Positions 43,600-51,812 of a DNA stretch of 64,000 nucleotides are shown here, piece by piece; within the stretch, counting starts at the first letter, position 1, and every line of letters starts with the position of its first letter. The stretch is taken from the NCBI GenBank assembly GCA_964392265.1, contig CAYMOS010000003.1, positions 62,001 through 126,000 of the forward strand, read 5' to 3'. Below the pieces are notes generated by a model. The model did not search any database and was not told the DNA's origin. It was given only the letters and a program-made list of their open reading frames with translations. This DNA comes from CALMAK01 sp964392265 (lineage in GTDB: Bacteria; Patescibacteriota; Saccharimonadia; Saccharimonadales; Saccharimonadaceae). The position numbers were made by a program, and so were the translations under genes.

Positions 43600-43673
43600 A
43601 CTGAAATTATAGCAAACTTAACCTTTTCGACAGTAATCTAGCCGTCACAACTCGCTCTTCAATTTGCCTATTC

Positions 43674-44402
43674 TCATTCGTCAAACAAACGATCCAGATA
43701 ATTGGATGGGTTATTTAAGAAATCTTTCGTCATCGTAACATGCTCAATATCTTCATAAGGAGTTGCGCTTACCCCGTCTGGTGATAGCTCGTAGATGGTT
43801 GCCCCCGGAAATGCCAATAGTATGGGTGAATGCGTGGCAATAATGAATTGAGACCCTTGGCGTACCAGCCGCTGGATTGCCACCATCAACGCCATGATTC
43901 TTTGTGGTGAGAAAGCAGCTTCCGGCTCATCAAATATAAATAAGCCGGGCCGGAATTCGTTTACGATCGAGAGGAACGCCTCTCCGTGCGATTGTTCATG
44001 AATGTGCTTACCGCCGAATAATATTGGATGAGGGCCAAAGCTGTCAAACGTCCCATGCTCGGCGTAATTAGCTGTTGTATAAAAGCTTTCTGCCCGCAGA
44101 AAATAGCCATACTGCTCCCTCTTAGCGCCTCGTACGAGTGTCATAGCACCCGAAAGCTCCGATGTCGTATCAAGTGAACTGAAGTGATAGTTCTTTGTCC
44201 CACCCTCTGCATTAAATCCGGCAGCAATAGCGATCGCTTCAATAAGTGTCGACTTCCCCGTCCCATTCTCGCCAACAAAAAATGTGACTGGCGTCGTGAA
44301 TTGAATTGATTCCATATACTGCACCGCAGGAATCGAAAATGGATACGATGACGTATCGATTTCCTCTTTCAGTATGATTCGACGAATGTAGGTTTCTTCC
44401 AT
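43674..44402 (-). CDS. ABC/SMC-type predicted ATPase
   Basis: A 242-residue stand-alone ATPase. Walker A is VGENGTGKSTLIEAIAIAAG near residue 40, Walker B LFIFDEPEAAFSP near 160, with the switch histidine in FIIATHSPILLAFP. This group (AAA_23/AAA_15-like) includes ATPase parts of DNA repair and defence systems, but there is no nuclease or other partner beside it. The ATG at 44402 lies just after the tRNA-Trp terminator, whose T-rich end doubles as a -10-like region (TATTAT). Confidence 0.85.
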   Translation of the reverse strand: MEETYIRRIILKEEIDTSSYPFSIPAVQYMESIQFTTPVTFFVGENGTGKSTLIEAIAIAAGFNAEGGTKNYHFSSLDTTSELSGAMTLVRGAKREQYGYFLRAESFYTTANYAEHGTFDSFGPHPILFGGKHIHEQSHGEAFLSIVNEFRPGLFIFDEPEAAFSPQRIMALMVAIQRLVRQGSQFIIATHSPILLAFPGATIYELSPDGVSATPYEDIEHVTMTKDFLNNPSNYLDRLFDE

Positions 44403-44419
44403 ATGCCTATAATAACAAG

Positions 44420-44440
44420 AAGTCTCCTGACCGGAGACTT
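44420..44440 (-). terminator. Terminator after tRNA-Trp
   Basis: Stem AAGTCTCC / GGAGACTT with a five-base loop, followed by CTTGTTATT on the minus strand, about 12 bases past the CCA end. Confidence 0.75.
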
Positions 44441-44451
44441 CAATCATTTCT

Positions 44452-44526
44452 TGGCAGGGGTACTAGGAATCGAACCTAGGTCGCCGGTTTTGGAGACCGG
44501 AATACTAACCGCTGTACTATACCCCT
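44452..44526 (-). tRNA. tRNA-Trp (anticodon CCA)
   Basis: A full cloverleaf: acceptor AGGGGTA / TACCCCT, anticodon stem CCGGT / ACCGG around loop CTCCAAA, T arm with GGTTCGATTCC. The 3' CCA is encoded in the gene. Confidence 0.97.
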
Positions 44527-44575
44527 TCGATCGGTACTGTAACAGTGTAGCAAATTATTGGTTAGTTGACGAGAC

Positions 44576-45517
44576 TTAGGCCTCTTTTTTCATTCTCGCC
44601 GCTCGCTTGAACTTCTTTTCGGCAATAGGATCGGCATAGCGGGCAATTGGGTCATAAATAAAGATGCGGTCTGTCTTTTTGCGCTTACCCTCATCAACTT
44701 CTTTAATGGCATTAACCAGAAATTTCTCAATCAGCCACTCACGGCCTGGTACTGTTTGACCAATAATCGTCAGCCGCCACATATCATTACCCCATTTTTC
44801 AACCTTAGTAATTTTAGGTGCACGACTCAGCAGTGACGTGCTAGATGGGAGAGTTGAAAGAATCTCTTTTAAAATTTCTTTCGCTTTTTCTGCATCACGC
44901 GTGAAGACATCGATGGCCATCGTACGTACACCGCGTGGTGTCACGTGAACCGCTTGGATTTGTTGGTTATGTACCCATACCACCTCTCCACTAAGACTGC
45001 GGAGTTTTGTTGAACGAAGAGTAAAGCGCTCGACAACCCCCGTGACCTCTCCGAAGGGCTCAACCTTAATATAATCCCCCACATGGAACCATTGCTCGGT
45101 AATCATAATGATTCCGGCCGTAACATCACGCAGGATCATTCCAAGAGTCTGCCCAGCAAACACTACAAAAAAGGCACTTGCGCCAATCGCCGCCGCCCCA
45201 CTACTTGAGATAGGACTCAGTAAACGCCATACAATATATGCCACCACGGCAACGACAGCCGCGCGAACGATTGCCACGGTAATACTCAAGTACGTCTCGA
45301 TCTGCCGCAACTGGATAGATTTTGCTTCATTGGAGACAGACTCGCTGCGTACCGCCACTTTCTGGGCCACATAAATAATTGCCTGCGCCAAAAAACGACT
45401 AACAATATATGCAATCACAATCGCCGCAATGAATATCAGTACTGATCGATATGAATTATCTTGGTCAGTAAAAAATGCGATGACATCACCGGATGCCTCT
45501 TTAATCATAGAATCCAT
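44576..45517 (-). CDS. Mechanosensitive ion channel (MscS family)
   Basis: Opens under membrane tension to release solutes. About 313 residues: three membrane helices (about 30-130), with the pore-lining TM3 region IGASAFFVVFAGQTLGMILRDVTAG, then the MscS beta domain (WFHVGDYIKVEPFGEVTGVVERFTLRSTKLR; VWVHNQQIQ) and the alpha-beta cytoplasmic part. The frame is open to 45682, but the upstream part is not channel-like; the ATG at 45517 lies after a TATACT box and GAGGG. Confidence 0.9.
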   Translation of the reverse strand: MDSMIKEASGDVIAFFTDQDNSYRSVLIFIAAIVIAYIVSRFLAQAIIYVAQKVAVRSESVSNEAKSIQLRQIETYLSITVAIVRAAVVAVVAYIVWRLLSPISSSGAAAIGASAFFVVFAGQTLGMILRDVTAGIIMITEQWFHVGDYIKVEPFGEVTGVVERFTLRSTKLRSLSGEVVWVHNQQIQAVHVTPRGVRTMAIDVFTRDAEKAKEILKEILSTLPSSTSLLSRAPKITKVEKWGNDMWRLTIIGQTVPGREWLIEKFLVNAIKEVDEGKRKKTDRIFIYDPIARYADPIAEKKFKRAARMKKEA

Positions 45518-45551
45518 AACGTCCCTCAGTATAGCGACAAATCCTAATATT

Positions 45552-45580
45552 TTGCAACCCTGGTGATGCTTTGCTATTAT
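45552..45580 (+). promoter_or_regulatory. Promoter of the NDH-2-like gene
   Basis: TTGCAA (45552-45557), 17-nt spacer, TATTAT (45575-45580) with TGC upstream; AAGGGGAT lies before the ATG at 45606. Confidence 0.75.
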
Positions 45581-45605
45581 TAACCATAAAGGGGATGATA
45601 AAAAC

Positions 45606-46766
45606 ATGCACACAGTTATTGTTGGTGGTGGCTTTGCGGGCGTAAAGGCGGCACTTGAAATCAGTAAAAGAAATATCGGCAAAGTAACACTTATTTCTGA
45701 CGAAGATCACTTTCTTCATCATGCGACGCTCTATGCTACAGCAACTGGTCGCAACATGGCAGAGTCGGTCGTTCCATTGAACGTACTGTTCGCTGGCAAT
45801 AAAAATGTAACAGTCGTTCAAGACCACATCAAATCACTAGATATTGACCGCAAGATGGTCGTAGGCAACAAAGTGTCGTATGACTATGACAAGTTAATTC
45901 TTGCCATGGGATCAGTGACGACGTTCTTTGGCATCGATGGTGTAGCGAAAAACGCCTTTGGCATCAAAACACTGGATGAGGTGAAAGAGTTTAATACTCA
46001 TATTAAAAATGAAATTATTCGCGATCGTCGTCTCGATAAAAACTACGTTATTGTCGGTGCGGGAGCAACCGGTATCGAACTGGCCGGTGCTTTGCACGAG
46101 TATCTCGAGCATCTCTCAATTGTCCATCAGGTCCACCGCCCGAATATCAAGATCACTATCGTCGAGGCTGCCCCGCGCATCTTGCCGCGTCTCTCTCCTA
46201 CCGCCAGCCGCGTCGTCGGTAAACGGCTAAAACAAATGGGTATCAAAGTACTCGTTAATCATAAAGTTGAAGCGCTCAATAAAGAGTTCATTACGATCGA
46301 TGGCAAGAAAGTGCCGACCGAAACAGCCATCTGGACGTCGGGTGTAGCCAATAACCCTTTCTTTAAAGAACACGAGGATTTTTTCAAGCTTGCACCAAAC
46401 GGACGAGTGGAGGTAAATCAGTATCTCGAGGCCAATCGCGATATCTTCGTCCTGGGTGACAATAACACGGTGAAGTTTAGTGGCATGGCGTGGCCAGCGC
46501 TTGATCAGGCCTCTTTTGTTGCGAAACACCTGGCGCGCCTTAAGGGAAAACAGCCGACAACGGCATTTCGACCTGTTCAGCCACCAAGCGGTATCCCTGT
46601 AGGATCAAACTGGGCGTACGTTGAATGGCACGGCATCTATGCCGCTGGTCTGACCGGTCATTTGATACGCCGACAAATGGAGCTTCGCGGCTACAAACAG
46701 CTGCTGCCACGTGCCGCCGCCATCGCTGCTTGGCGGGCGCACGACATTCCGGAAATTGATGTCTAG
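45606..46766 (+). CDS. FAD-dependent NADH dehydrogenase-like oxidoreductase (NDH-2 type)
   Basis: A 386-residue two-dinucleotide-binding-domain flavoprotein. FAD site TVIVGGGFAGVKAALEI at the N-terminus, NAD site YVIVGAGATGIELAGALHEYL near 150, and the second FAD motif ANRDIFVLGDNNTVKFSG near 280. The C-terminal 60 residues (WAYVEWHGIYAAGLTGHLIRRQMEL) fit the membrane-associated end of NDH-2. It probably recycles NADH, perhaps with a scavenged quinone. It has its own promoter and no operon partner. Confidence 0.88.
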   Translation: MHTVIVGGGFAGVKAALEISKRNIGKVTLISDEDHFLHHATLYATATGRNMAESVVPLNVLFAGNKNVTVVQDHIKSLDIDRKMVVGNKVSYDYDKLILAMGSVTTFFGIDGVAKNAFGIKTLDEVKEFNTHIKNEIIRDRRLDKNYVIVGAGATGIELAGALHEYLEHLSIVHQVHRPNIKITIVEAAPRILPRLSPTASRVVGKRLKQMGIKVLVNHKVEALNKEFITIDGKKVPTETAIWTSGVANNPFFKEHEDFFKLAPNGRVEVNQYLEANRDIFVLGDNNTVKFSGMAWPALDQASFVAKHLARLKGKQPTTAFRPVQPPSGIPVGSNWAYVEWHGIYAAGLTGHLIRRQMELRGYKQLLPRAAAIAAWRAHDIPEIDV

Positions 46767-46771
46767 AAGTG

Positions 46772-46800
46772 TTGTAAATACTTACGCTTAGGCATATAAT
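46772..46800 (+). promoter_or_regulatory. Promoter of the alpha-glucan operon
   Basis: TTGTAA (46772-46777), 17-nt spacer, TATAAT (46795-46800). It starts an mRNA that reads through three carbohydrate genes. Confidence 0.75.
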
Positions 46801-46875
46801 CATAAGTGAAATTGCGACTTGAAAAAGAAAGGGTGAAGTCGGCTGGCCTAATCAAGGCTATTCGTTAAAAGGGGT

Positions 46876-48099
46876 ATGAAAATTTTAATGCTAGGATGGG
46901 AGCTTCCTCCGCATAATAGTGGAGGACTTGGCGTCGCTTGCTACTATATGGCAAAAGCGCTTGCCGCCTCTGGCACCGACATTGATTTCGTCGTCCCCTA
47001 CGAAGCAGAACATCCTCAAATTGACTTTATGCGTATCAGGTCAGCCTCTCGTCTGTCGCCGCTTGAGCGCTATGGACTGAATGCCTATGATGGCAGTACC
47101 GTCTATAAGCGCCTTTCTGAGGCGGATGCTGGTGATCTTCGCGATATGCGTGGTGTCCAGCGAAAATACGTCCAGTTTGTTGAGCATCTTCTTGAGACAG
47201 AGTCGTTTGATGCCATTCACGCGCACGACTGGTTAACCATGGAAGCTGGCATGCGAGCCAAGGAACTTCACGATGTTCCATTGATTGTTCATGTTCATGC
47301 AACCGAATTTGATCGATCAGGGTCAGATAGCGGTAATCCCCTGATTCACGAAATTGAATACCACGGTCTCATGATGGCTGACCGCATCATCGCCGTTAGC
47401 AACATCACCAAGAGTATCATCGTCCACAAGTATGGTATCCCAGCCGATAAGGTTGAGGTAGTCTATAACGCCATTGATGCATCCAGCCTGGATGATGGTT
47501 ACAGCTATGACGACAGCACCTATACCTACCTAGAGGCCCTCAAGGCCGAAGGCTATACGATCATCTCTACAGTGACGCGTTTTACCGTGCAAAAAGGCCT
47601 CACCCACCTTGTCCAGGCGGCTGCACGAGCAATCGAGCGGTATGACCGTTTGGCCTTTTTGTTTGCAGGAGATGGCGAACAGCGAGACGAGCTGATACAT
47701 CTAGCGGCCGAACTAGGTATTGCCGACAAGATATTCTTTACTGGCTTTGTTCGCGGCAAACAGTGGCGTGACGCCTACAGCGTCGGCGATGTCTTCGTCA
47801 TGAGTAGTGTCAGTGAGCCGTTTGGCCTGACCGCGCTTGAGGCGGCCCATCATGATAACGCCCTTATTATCACTAATCAATCTGGGGTTGCCGAAGTGCT
47901 CGATAATATTTATCGTTATGATTTCTGGGATGTTGATGCCTTGGCAGATCGCATCGTTGCGATTGCTACCTCACCATCACTCAAGGCCGAGATGAAACAA
48001 AACGTCAAGCAAGAGTACACTCGTATCTCATGGGATGACGTGGCCAAAAACTGTATCGACATCTATCAAACATCACAACTTCAGGGAGCAGCCTCATGA
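46876..48099 (+). CDS. Glycosyltransferase (GT4/GT5, glycogen-synthase-like)
   Basis: A 407-residue GT-B enzyme. The N-terminus MKILMLGWELPPHNSGGLGVACYYMAKAL resembles the glycogen/starch synthase KxGGL-type start. FDAIHAHDWLTMEAG and the donor-site VTRFTVQKGLTHLVQA and VMSSVSEPFGLTALEAAHHDNALI (EX7E region) match GT4/GT5 enzymes. Overlap by four bases with a GH57 amylase, then GH15 glucoamylase, makes alpha-glucan synthesis or remodelling likely. The donor (UDP- or ADP-glucose) is unknown. Confidence 0.87.
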   Translation: MKILMLGWELPPHNSGGLGVACYYMAKALAASGTDIDFVVPYEAEHPQIDFMRIRSASRLSPLERYGLNAYDGSTVYKRLSEADAGDLRDMRGVQRKYVQFVEHLLETESFDAIHAHDWLTMEAGMRAKELHDVPLIVHVHATEFDRSGSDSGNPLIHEIEYHGLMMADRIIAVSNITKSIIVHKYGIPADKVEVVYNAIDASSLDDGYSYDDSTYTYLEALKAEGYTIISTVTRFTVQKGLTHLVQAAARAIERYDRLAFLFAGDGEQRDELIHLAAELGIADKIFFTGFVRGKQWRDAYSVGDVFVMSSVSEPFGLTALEAAHHDNALIITNQSGVAEVLDNIYRYDFWDVDALADRIVAIATSPSLKAEMKQNVKQEYTRISWDDVAKNCIDIYQTSQLQGAAS

Positions 48100-49328
48100 G
48101 TCAGCGCGGTATTGTCCTCTATTTGCAGGTACACCAACCGTACCGTGTTAGACCATATAGCGTCTTTGATACAGGTGTCTCACATAACTATTTTGATAGC
48201 CAAGACGAGGCCGACTGGAATAACCAGCGCATCTTTGAGAAGGTAGCCGAAAAATCTTACCACCCAATGAATCGTCTTCTGACGCACCTCTTAGGTACCT
48301 ATCCAGAGTTTCGCGTCTCTCTCAGTATCTCTGGCGTCTTTATCGAACAAGCTCGCCAGTGGGCCCCTGACCTGCTTGACAGTTTCAAAGCCCTGGTTGA
48401 TACCGGCCGGGTAGAAATACTTGCCGAGACCTATCATCATAGCCTCGCCTTCTTTTATTCACGCGAGGAGTTCGAGCGACAAGTTGCGCTTCATCAATCA
48501 CTGATTGGTGAAACATTTGGGGTCACGCCTCGTATCTTCCGCAATGCCGAGCTCGCGTACAACGATGAGTTAGCTCAGTGGGCAGAACAGAGAGGTTACG
48601 CAGGTATCCTCGCCGAGGGATGGGATCCAGTGCTTGGATGGCGTAGTCCTAACTACCTTTATCGCCCCGAAGGGACCTCGTCAATTGCCCTGCTGTTAAA
48701 GAACTACCGCCTCAGTGATGATATCGCCTTCCGATTTAGCGATAAGGGCTGGAGCCAATGGCCACTCACCTCTGAGAAGTACCATTCATGGATTGATACC
48801 GCGCTCCAAGATAATGATCAACCACTCCTAAACCTCTTCATGGACTACGAAACATTCGGTGAACATCAATGGAAAGATACAGGCATTTTCGAGTTCTTCG
48901 AGCAATTTGTTGATTCGTGGTCAGGACGCGAAGGCAATACTTTCTATACCGTTTCAGAGGCCATCAACGCTCACCAGCCAGTCGACACCCTCAGTATGCC
49001 ACACACCGTCACGTGGGCTGATAGTGGCCGTGACCTTTCTGCCTGGACGGGTAATCGCCTTCAGCAGGAATCACTACGCTATATCTATAGCCTTGAGCAA
49101 GACATTCTCCGTACTAATGACGAGGATCTTATTGCTGATTGGCGTCGTCTACAAACGTCTGACCATTTTTATTATATGTGTACGAAGGGCTTTAATGACG
49201 GCAATGTTCATGCCTATTTCAGCCCGTACGAATCACCATATGTGGCGTTTCTTTATTACTTAAATGCTATTCGTGACCTCAGATGGAGATTGCACGTACA
49301 TCACCGATCAGGAGGACTCAGTGGCTAG
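48096..49328 (+). CDS. Glycoside hydrolase family 57 alpha-amylase-like protein
   Basis: A 410-residue GH57 protein. Region 1 YLQVHQPYRVRPYS, region 2 SLSISGVFIEQA, region 3 IFRNAELAYND (nucleophile Glu) and region 4 LFMDYETFGEHQWKD (acid/base Asp) are all visible. No signal peptide, so it is cytoplasmic. It cleaves or rearranges alpha-1,4 glucan. Translational coupling to the upstream transferase (ATGA) and an eight-base overlap with the downstream GH15 gene tie the three together. Confidence 0.9.
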   Translation: MSQRGIVLYLQVHQPYRVRPYSVFDTGVSHNYFDSQDEADWNNQRIFEKVAEKSYHPMNRLLTHLLGTYPEFRVSLSISGVFIEQARQWAPDLLDSFKALVDTGRVEILAETYHHSLAFFYSREEFERQVALHQSLIGETFGVTPRIFRNAELAYNDELAQWAEQRGYAGILAEGWDPVLGWRSPNYLYRPEGTSSIALLLKNYRLSDDIAFRFSDKGWSQWPLTSEKYHSWIDTALQDNDQPLLNLFMDYETFGEHQWKDTGIFEFFEQFVDSWSGREGNTFYTVSEAINAHQPVDTLSMPHTVTWADSGRDLSAWTGNRLQQESLRYIYSLEQDILRTNDEDLIADWRRLQTSDHFYYMCTKGFNDGNVHAYFSPYESPYVAFLYYLNAIRDLRWRLHVHHRSGGLSG

Positions 49329-51279
49329 ACCAATTGTATTATCTAATGGCGAACTGCATGTTGGTCTCAATAAATGGGGCCTCGTTCACGATTTCTATTT
49401 CCCATATGTTGGTCTCGAGAACCACTCTGCCGGCAAATCACTACGCCATAAAGTTGGTGTTTGGATTAATGGTGAAATGTCTTGGCTCGATAGCGGCGAA
49501 TGGGAAATCACCTCGCGATATCCGCACAGCGCCCTCGTTGGTCACACGCTGGCCAAGAATGAACGCATTGGCCTTGTCATTGAATTCAACGATTTTGTTG
49601 ATTCTGCCATGAGTGCCCTGATCCGCAATGTCCATATCATTAATCTACGTGATCACACCCGAGAAATCCGCCTCTTTATGCATCAAGCCTTTGCTATTGG
49701 CGACTCGCGCAGTAACACTGACACTGCCCAGTATCTTCCTAGTAGCGACGCACTGCTTCACTACCGTGGACGTCGTGCTTTTGTTATCTCTGGTGAATAC
49801 AAAGGTAAACCGTTTGATCAGCACACTGTCGGCTTGTTTGGCATTGAAGGCCGCGAGGGCACTTTCCGGGATGCAGAAGATGGTGAATTATCATCAGGCA
49901 ACATCGAACACGGACGAGTCGACTCAGTCATTCGATTTACCCTCACGATTGACGCCCATAGTTCCGACCGCGTACACTATTGGATCGCCGCCGGTACCTC
50001 AACCCGCGAGGCATTATATGTCCATAAAGAGCTACAGCAACAAGGCGTCCAACATCGCCTTGATGAGACAGCTAATTGGTGGCACAAATGGTTAGAACCG
50101 GCCTACAACGTTGTTGATAGATTACCCAGCGAACATCGGTCTAGCTTTATTCGTAGTCTCATGCTGGTAAAATCACAGATCGACAAGCGCGGGGCAGTCA
50201 TTGCTAGTACCGATACGACGATGTTGAATTATTCACGCGACGCCTACGGCTATTGCTGGCCACGTGATGGATCTTTGGTCATCTGGCCACTTATCCGTCT
50301 TGGGTATGTTGATGAGCCACGTCGCTATTTTGAGTTTTGTAAACGAGTCTTAACGCCTGAAGGATATTTGATGCACAAATATCGTGCTGATGGCGCCCTC
50401 GGAAGTAGCTGGCACCCCTATGTTCATAGTCATGGTATCGTTGGTCCTCCGATTCAAGAGGATGAAACGGCTCTGACATTATTCTCGTTTGCGCAGTTCT
50501 ATCATAAACAAAAGGATGCACGGCTCCTGCGTGATTTTTATACATCAATGATTACGCCGATGGCTAATTTCTTAACAGATTACGTTGACCGCGCGACAGG
50601 ACTGCCTCGTCCAAGTTATGACCTCTGGGAAGAAGTCTATTTGACGACAACGTTCTCGGTAGGTGCGACCTACGGCGCACTCATTGCCGCCTCTGAACTG
50701 GCCACCGAGGCAAATGACAACGAGAATGCCGTTCGTTGGCGGACAGCGGCCGATGATATCCAGGCGGCAGCTCACAAATACCTCTATAACAGTGATCGAA
50801 ACGCCTTTTATAAAGGGGTTCTCGTTCATGAAGGCGAAATACTAGAGCGTAACGGCACGGTTGATCTCTCGTCTGTGTTTGGTGCCTTTATGTTCGGCCT
50901 CTTCCCTATCGACAGCGACCAGGTAAAGAATGCCGTTCAGACTGTCAAAGATGTCTTCCATTTTGATTTCGAACGCCCAGGATTACCTCGTTATGAGAAT
51001 GACTATTACCACCGCGTCTCCGATGATGTCACTGGTAACTGGTGGTTCATTACCTCGTTATGGCTTGCTCAGTATGAACTAGAGGTCGGCAATCCGGAGA
51101 CTACTCGCCGTATTCTGGACTGGACAAAAGACCTTATGATGCCGAGTGGCGTTCTGTCCGAACAGATCAGCCCTCTCAATCAAGAGACAATCTCGCCGGC
51201 ACCCCTGACCTGGAGTCACGCAGAATACATCGCAACACTTCTGGACACCATTACCGAAGTTGATCAAACTGACGAGTGA
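49321..51279 (+). CDS. Glycoside hydrolase family 15 (glucoamylase-like)
   Basis: About 652 residues. An N-terminal beta-sandwich domain (about 1-250: PIVLSNGELHVGLNKWGLVHDFYFP) is followed by the (alpha/alpha)6 barrel with YSRDAYGYCWPRDGSL near 320 and the catalytic region PSYDLWEEVYLTT near 440, plus a late ISPLNQETISPAPLTWSHAEY with the second acid. It releases glucose from chain ends. The start is GTG 49321 behind AGGAGG. No signal peptide, so glycogen-like internal reserves are the likely substrate. Confidence 0.92.
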   Translation: MARPIVLSNGELHVGLNKWGLVHDFYFPYVGLENHSAGKSLRHKVGVWINGEMSWLDSGEWEITSRYPHSALVGHTLAKNERIGLVIEFNDFVDSAMSALIRNVHIINLRDHTREIRLFMHQAFAIGDSRSNTDTAQYLPSSDALLHYRGRRAFVISGEYKGKPFDQHTVGLFGIEGREGTFRDAEDGELSSGNIEHGRVDSVIRFTLTIDAHSSDRVHYWIAAGTSTREALYVHKELQQQGVQHRLDETANWWHKWLEPAYNVVDRLPSEHRSSFIRSLMLVKSQIDKRGAVIASTDTTMLNYSRDAYGYCWPRDGSLVIWPLIRLGYVDEPRRYFEFCKRVLTPEGYLMHKYRADGALGSSWHPYVHSHGIVGPPIQEDETALTLFSFAQFYHKQKDARLLRDFYTSMITPMANFLTDYVDRATGLPRPSYDLWEEVYLTTTFSVGATYGALIAASELATEANDNENAVRWRTAADDIQAAAHKYLYNSDRNAFYKGVLVHEGEILERNGTVDLSSVFGAFMFGLFPIDSDQVKNAVQTVKDVFHFDFERPGLPRYENDYYHRVSDDVTGNWWFITSLWLAQYELEVGNPETTRRILDWTKDLMMPSGVLSEQISPLNQETISPAPLTWSHAEYIATLLDTITEVDQTDE

Positions 51280-51281
51280 TA

Positions 51282-51310
51282 TTGACTTTTCATTATATAT
51301 TTGTTATAAT
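51282..51310 (+). promoter_or_regulatory. Promoter of the 51317 gene
   Basis: TTGACT (51282-51287), 17-nt spacer, TATAAT (51305-51310). The ATG is six bases after the -10, so the transcript is leaderless. Confidence 0.88.
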
Positions 51311-51316
51311 ATAACT

Positions 51317-51583
51317 ATGAAATCAATTCGTACCCTTATCGCAGAATGGAATGCGCTGTATAGCGATCACACCAAGCTGCAACACACCTATCTTGCATTG
51401 ACCATCCTGACGGTTATTGTGGCTGGAATTATTGGCCTTATCAATTACCAATTAGGACAGAGCCTTTTATTCCTCGCGATTGTCCTCGCCCTTGTTTTCA
51501 TTGGTAATGGCGTTGTTTGGGCACTCCTCTATACGTTTGTCATTCCTCGCAATGTCGAACATCCAGCGAAACCCAAGAAATAG
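51317..51583 (+). CDS. Small two-helix membrane protein
   Basis: An 88-residue protein with a helical start (IRTLIAEWNALYSDHTKLQH), two membrane helices (LALTILTVIVAGIIGLI and LLFLAIVLALVFIGNGVV) and a basic tail (EHPAKPKK). It has a near-consensus promoter and no ribosome site, a clear case of leaderless expression. Function unknown. Confidence 0.8.
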   Translation: MKSIRTLIAEWNALYSDHTKLQHTYLALTILTVIVAGIIGLINYQLGQSLLFLAIVLALVFIGNGVVWALLYTFVIPRNVEHPAKPKK

Positions 51584-51593
51584 TCGGATATTT

Positions 51594-51622
51594 TTGCATC
51601 CCTCTCTGGTTTTTGCTACAAT
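51594..51622 (+). promoter_or_regulatory. tRNA-Thr promoter
   Basis: TTGCAT (51594-51599), 17-nt spacer, TACAAT (51617-51622) with TGC upstream, about 65 bases before the mature tRNA. Confidence 0.8.
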
Positions 51623-51686
51623 TATTGAGGTAATTACGTCGCGACAGCTCAATCATAGCAAAGTAATGTACATTTTAATTTTAGAT

Positions 51687-51762
51687 GCCGCGATAGCTCA
51701 GTTGGTAGAGCGCTTCCATGGTAAGGAAGAGGTCTCGGGTTCAAATCCCGATCGTGGCTCCA
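51687..51762 (+). tRNA. tRNA-Thr (anticodon GGT)
   Basis: Acceptor GCCGCGA / TCGTGGC, D arm AGCTCAGTTGGTAGAGC, anticodon stem CTTCC / GGAAG around loop ATGGTAA, T arm GGGTTCAAATCCC. The 3' CCA is encoded. Confidence 0.97.
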
Positions 51763-51764
51763 TA

Positions 51765-51794
51765 GAAAAATGCCTACACATGTAGGCATTTTTC
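51765..51794. terminator. Bidirectional terminator after tRNA-Thr
   Basis: A long inverted repeat GAAAAATGCCTAC / GTAGGCATTTTTC directly after the tRNA. It also lies 19 bases beyond the stop of the convergent ABC permease gene and can serve both. Confidence 0.88.
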
Positions 51795-51812
51795 TATGCG
51801 ACAAAGGACTCT

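Noticed and set aside
43674..44402. Anti-phage defence ATPase
   Set aside because: The stand-alone ATPase has no nuclease or effector neighbour; only the fold is shared with defence ATPases.
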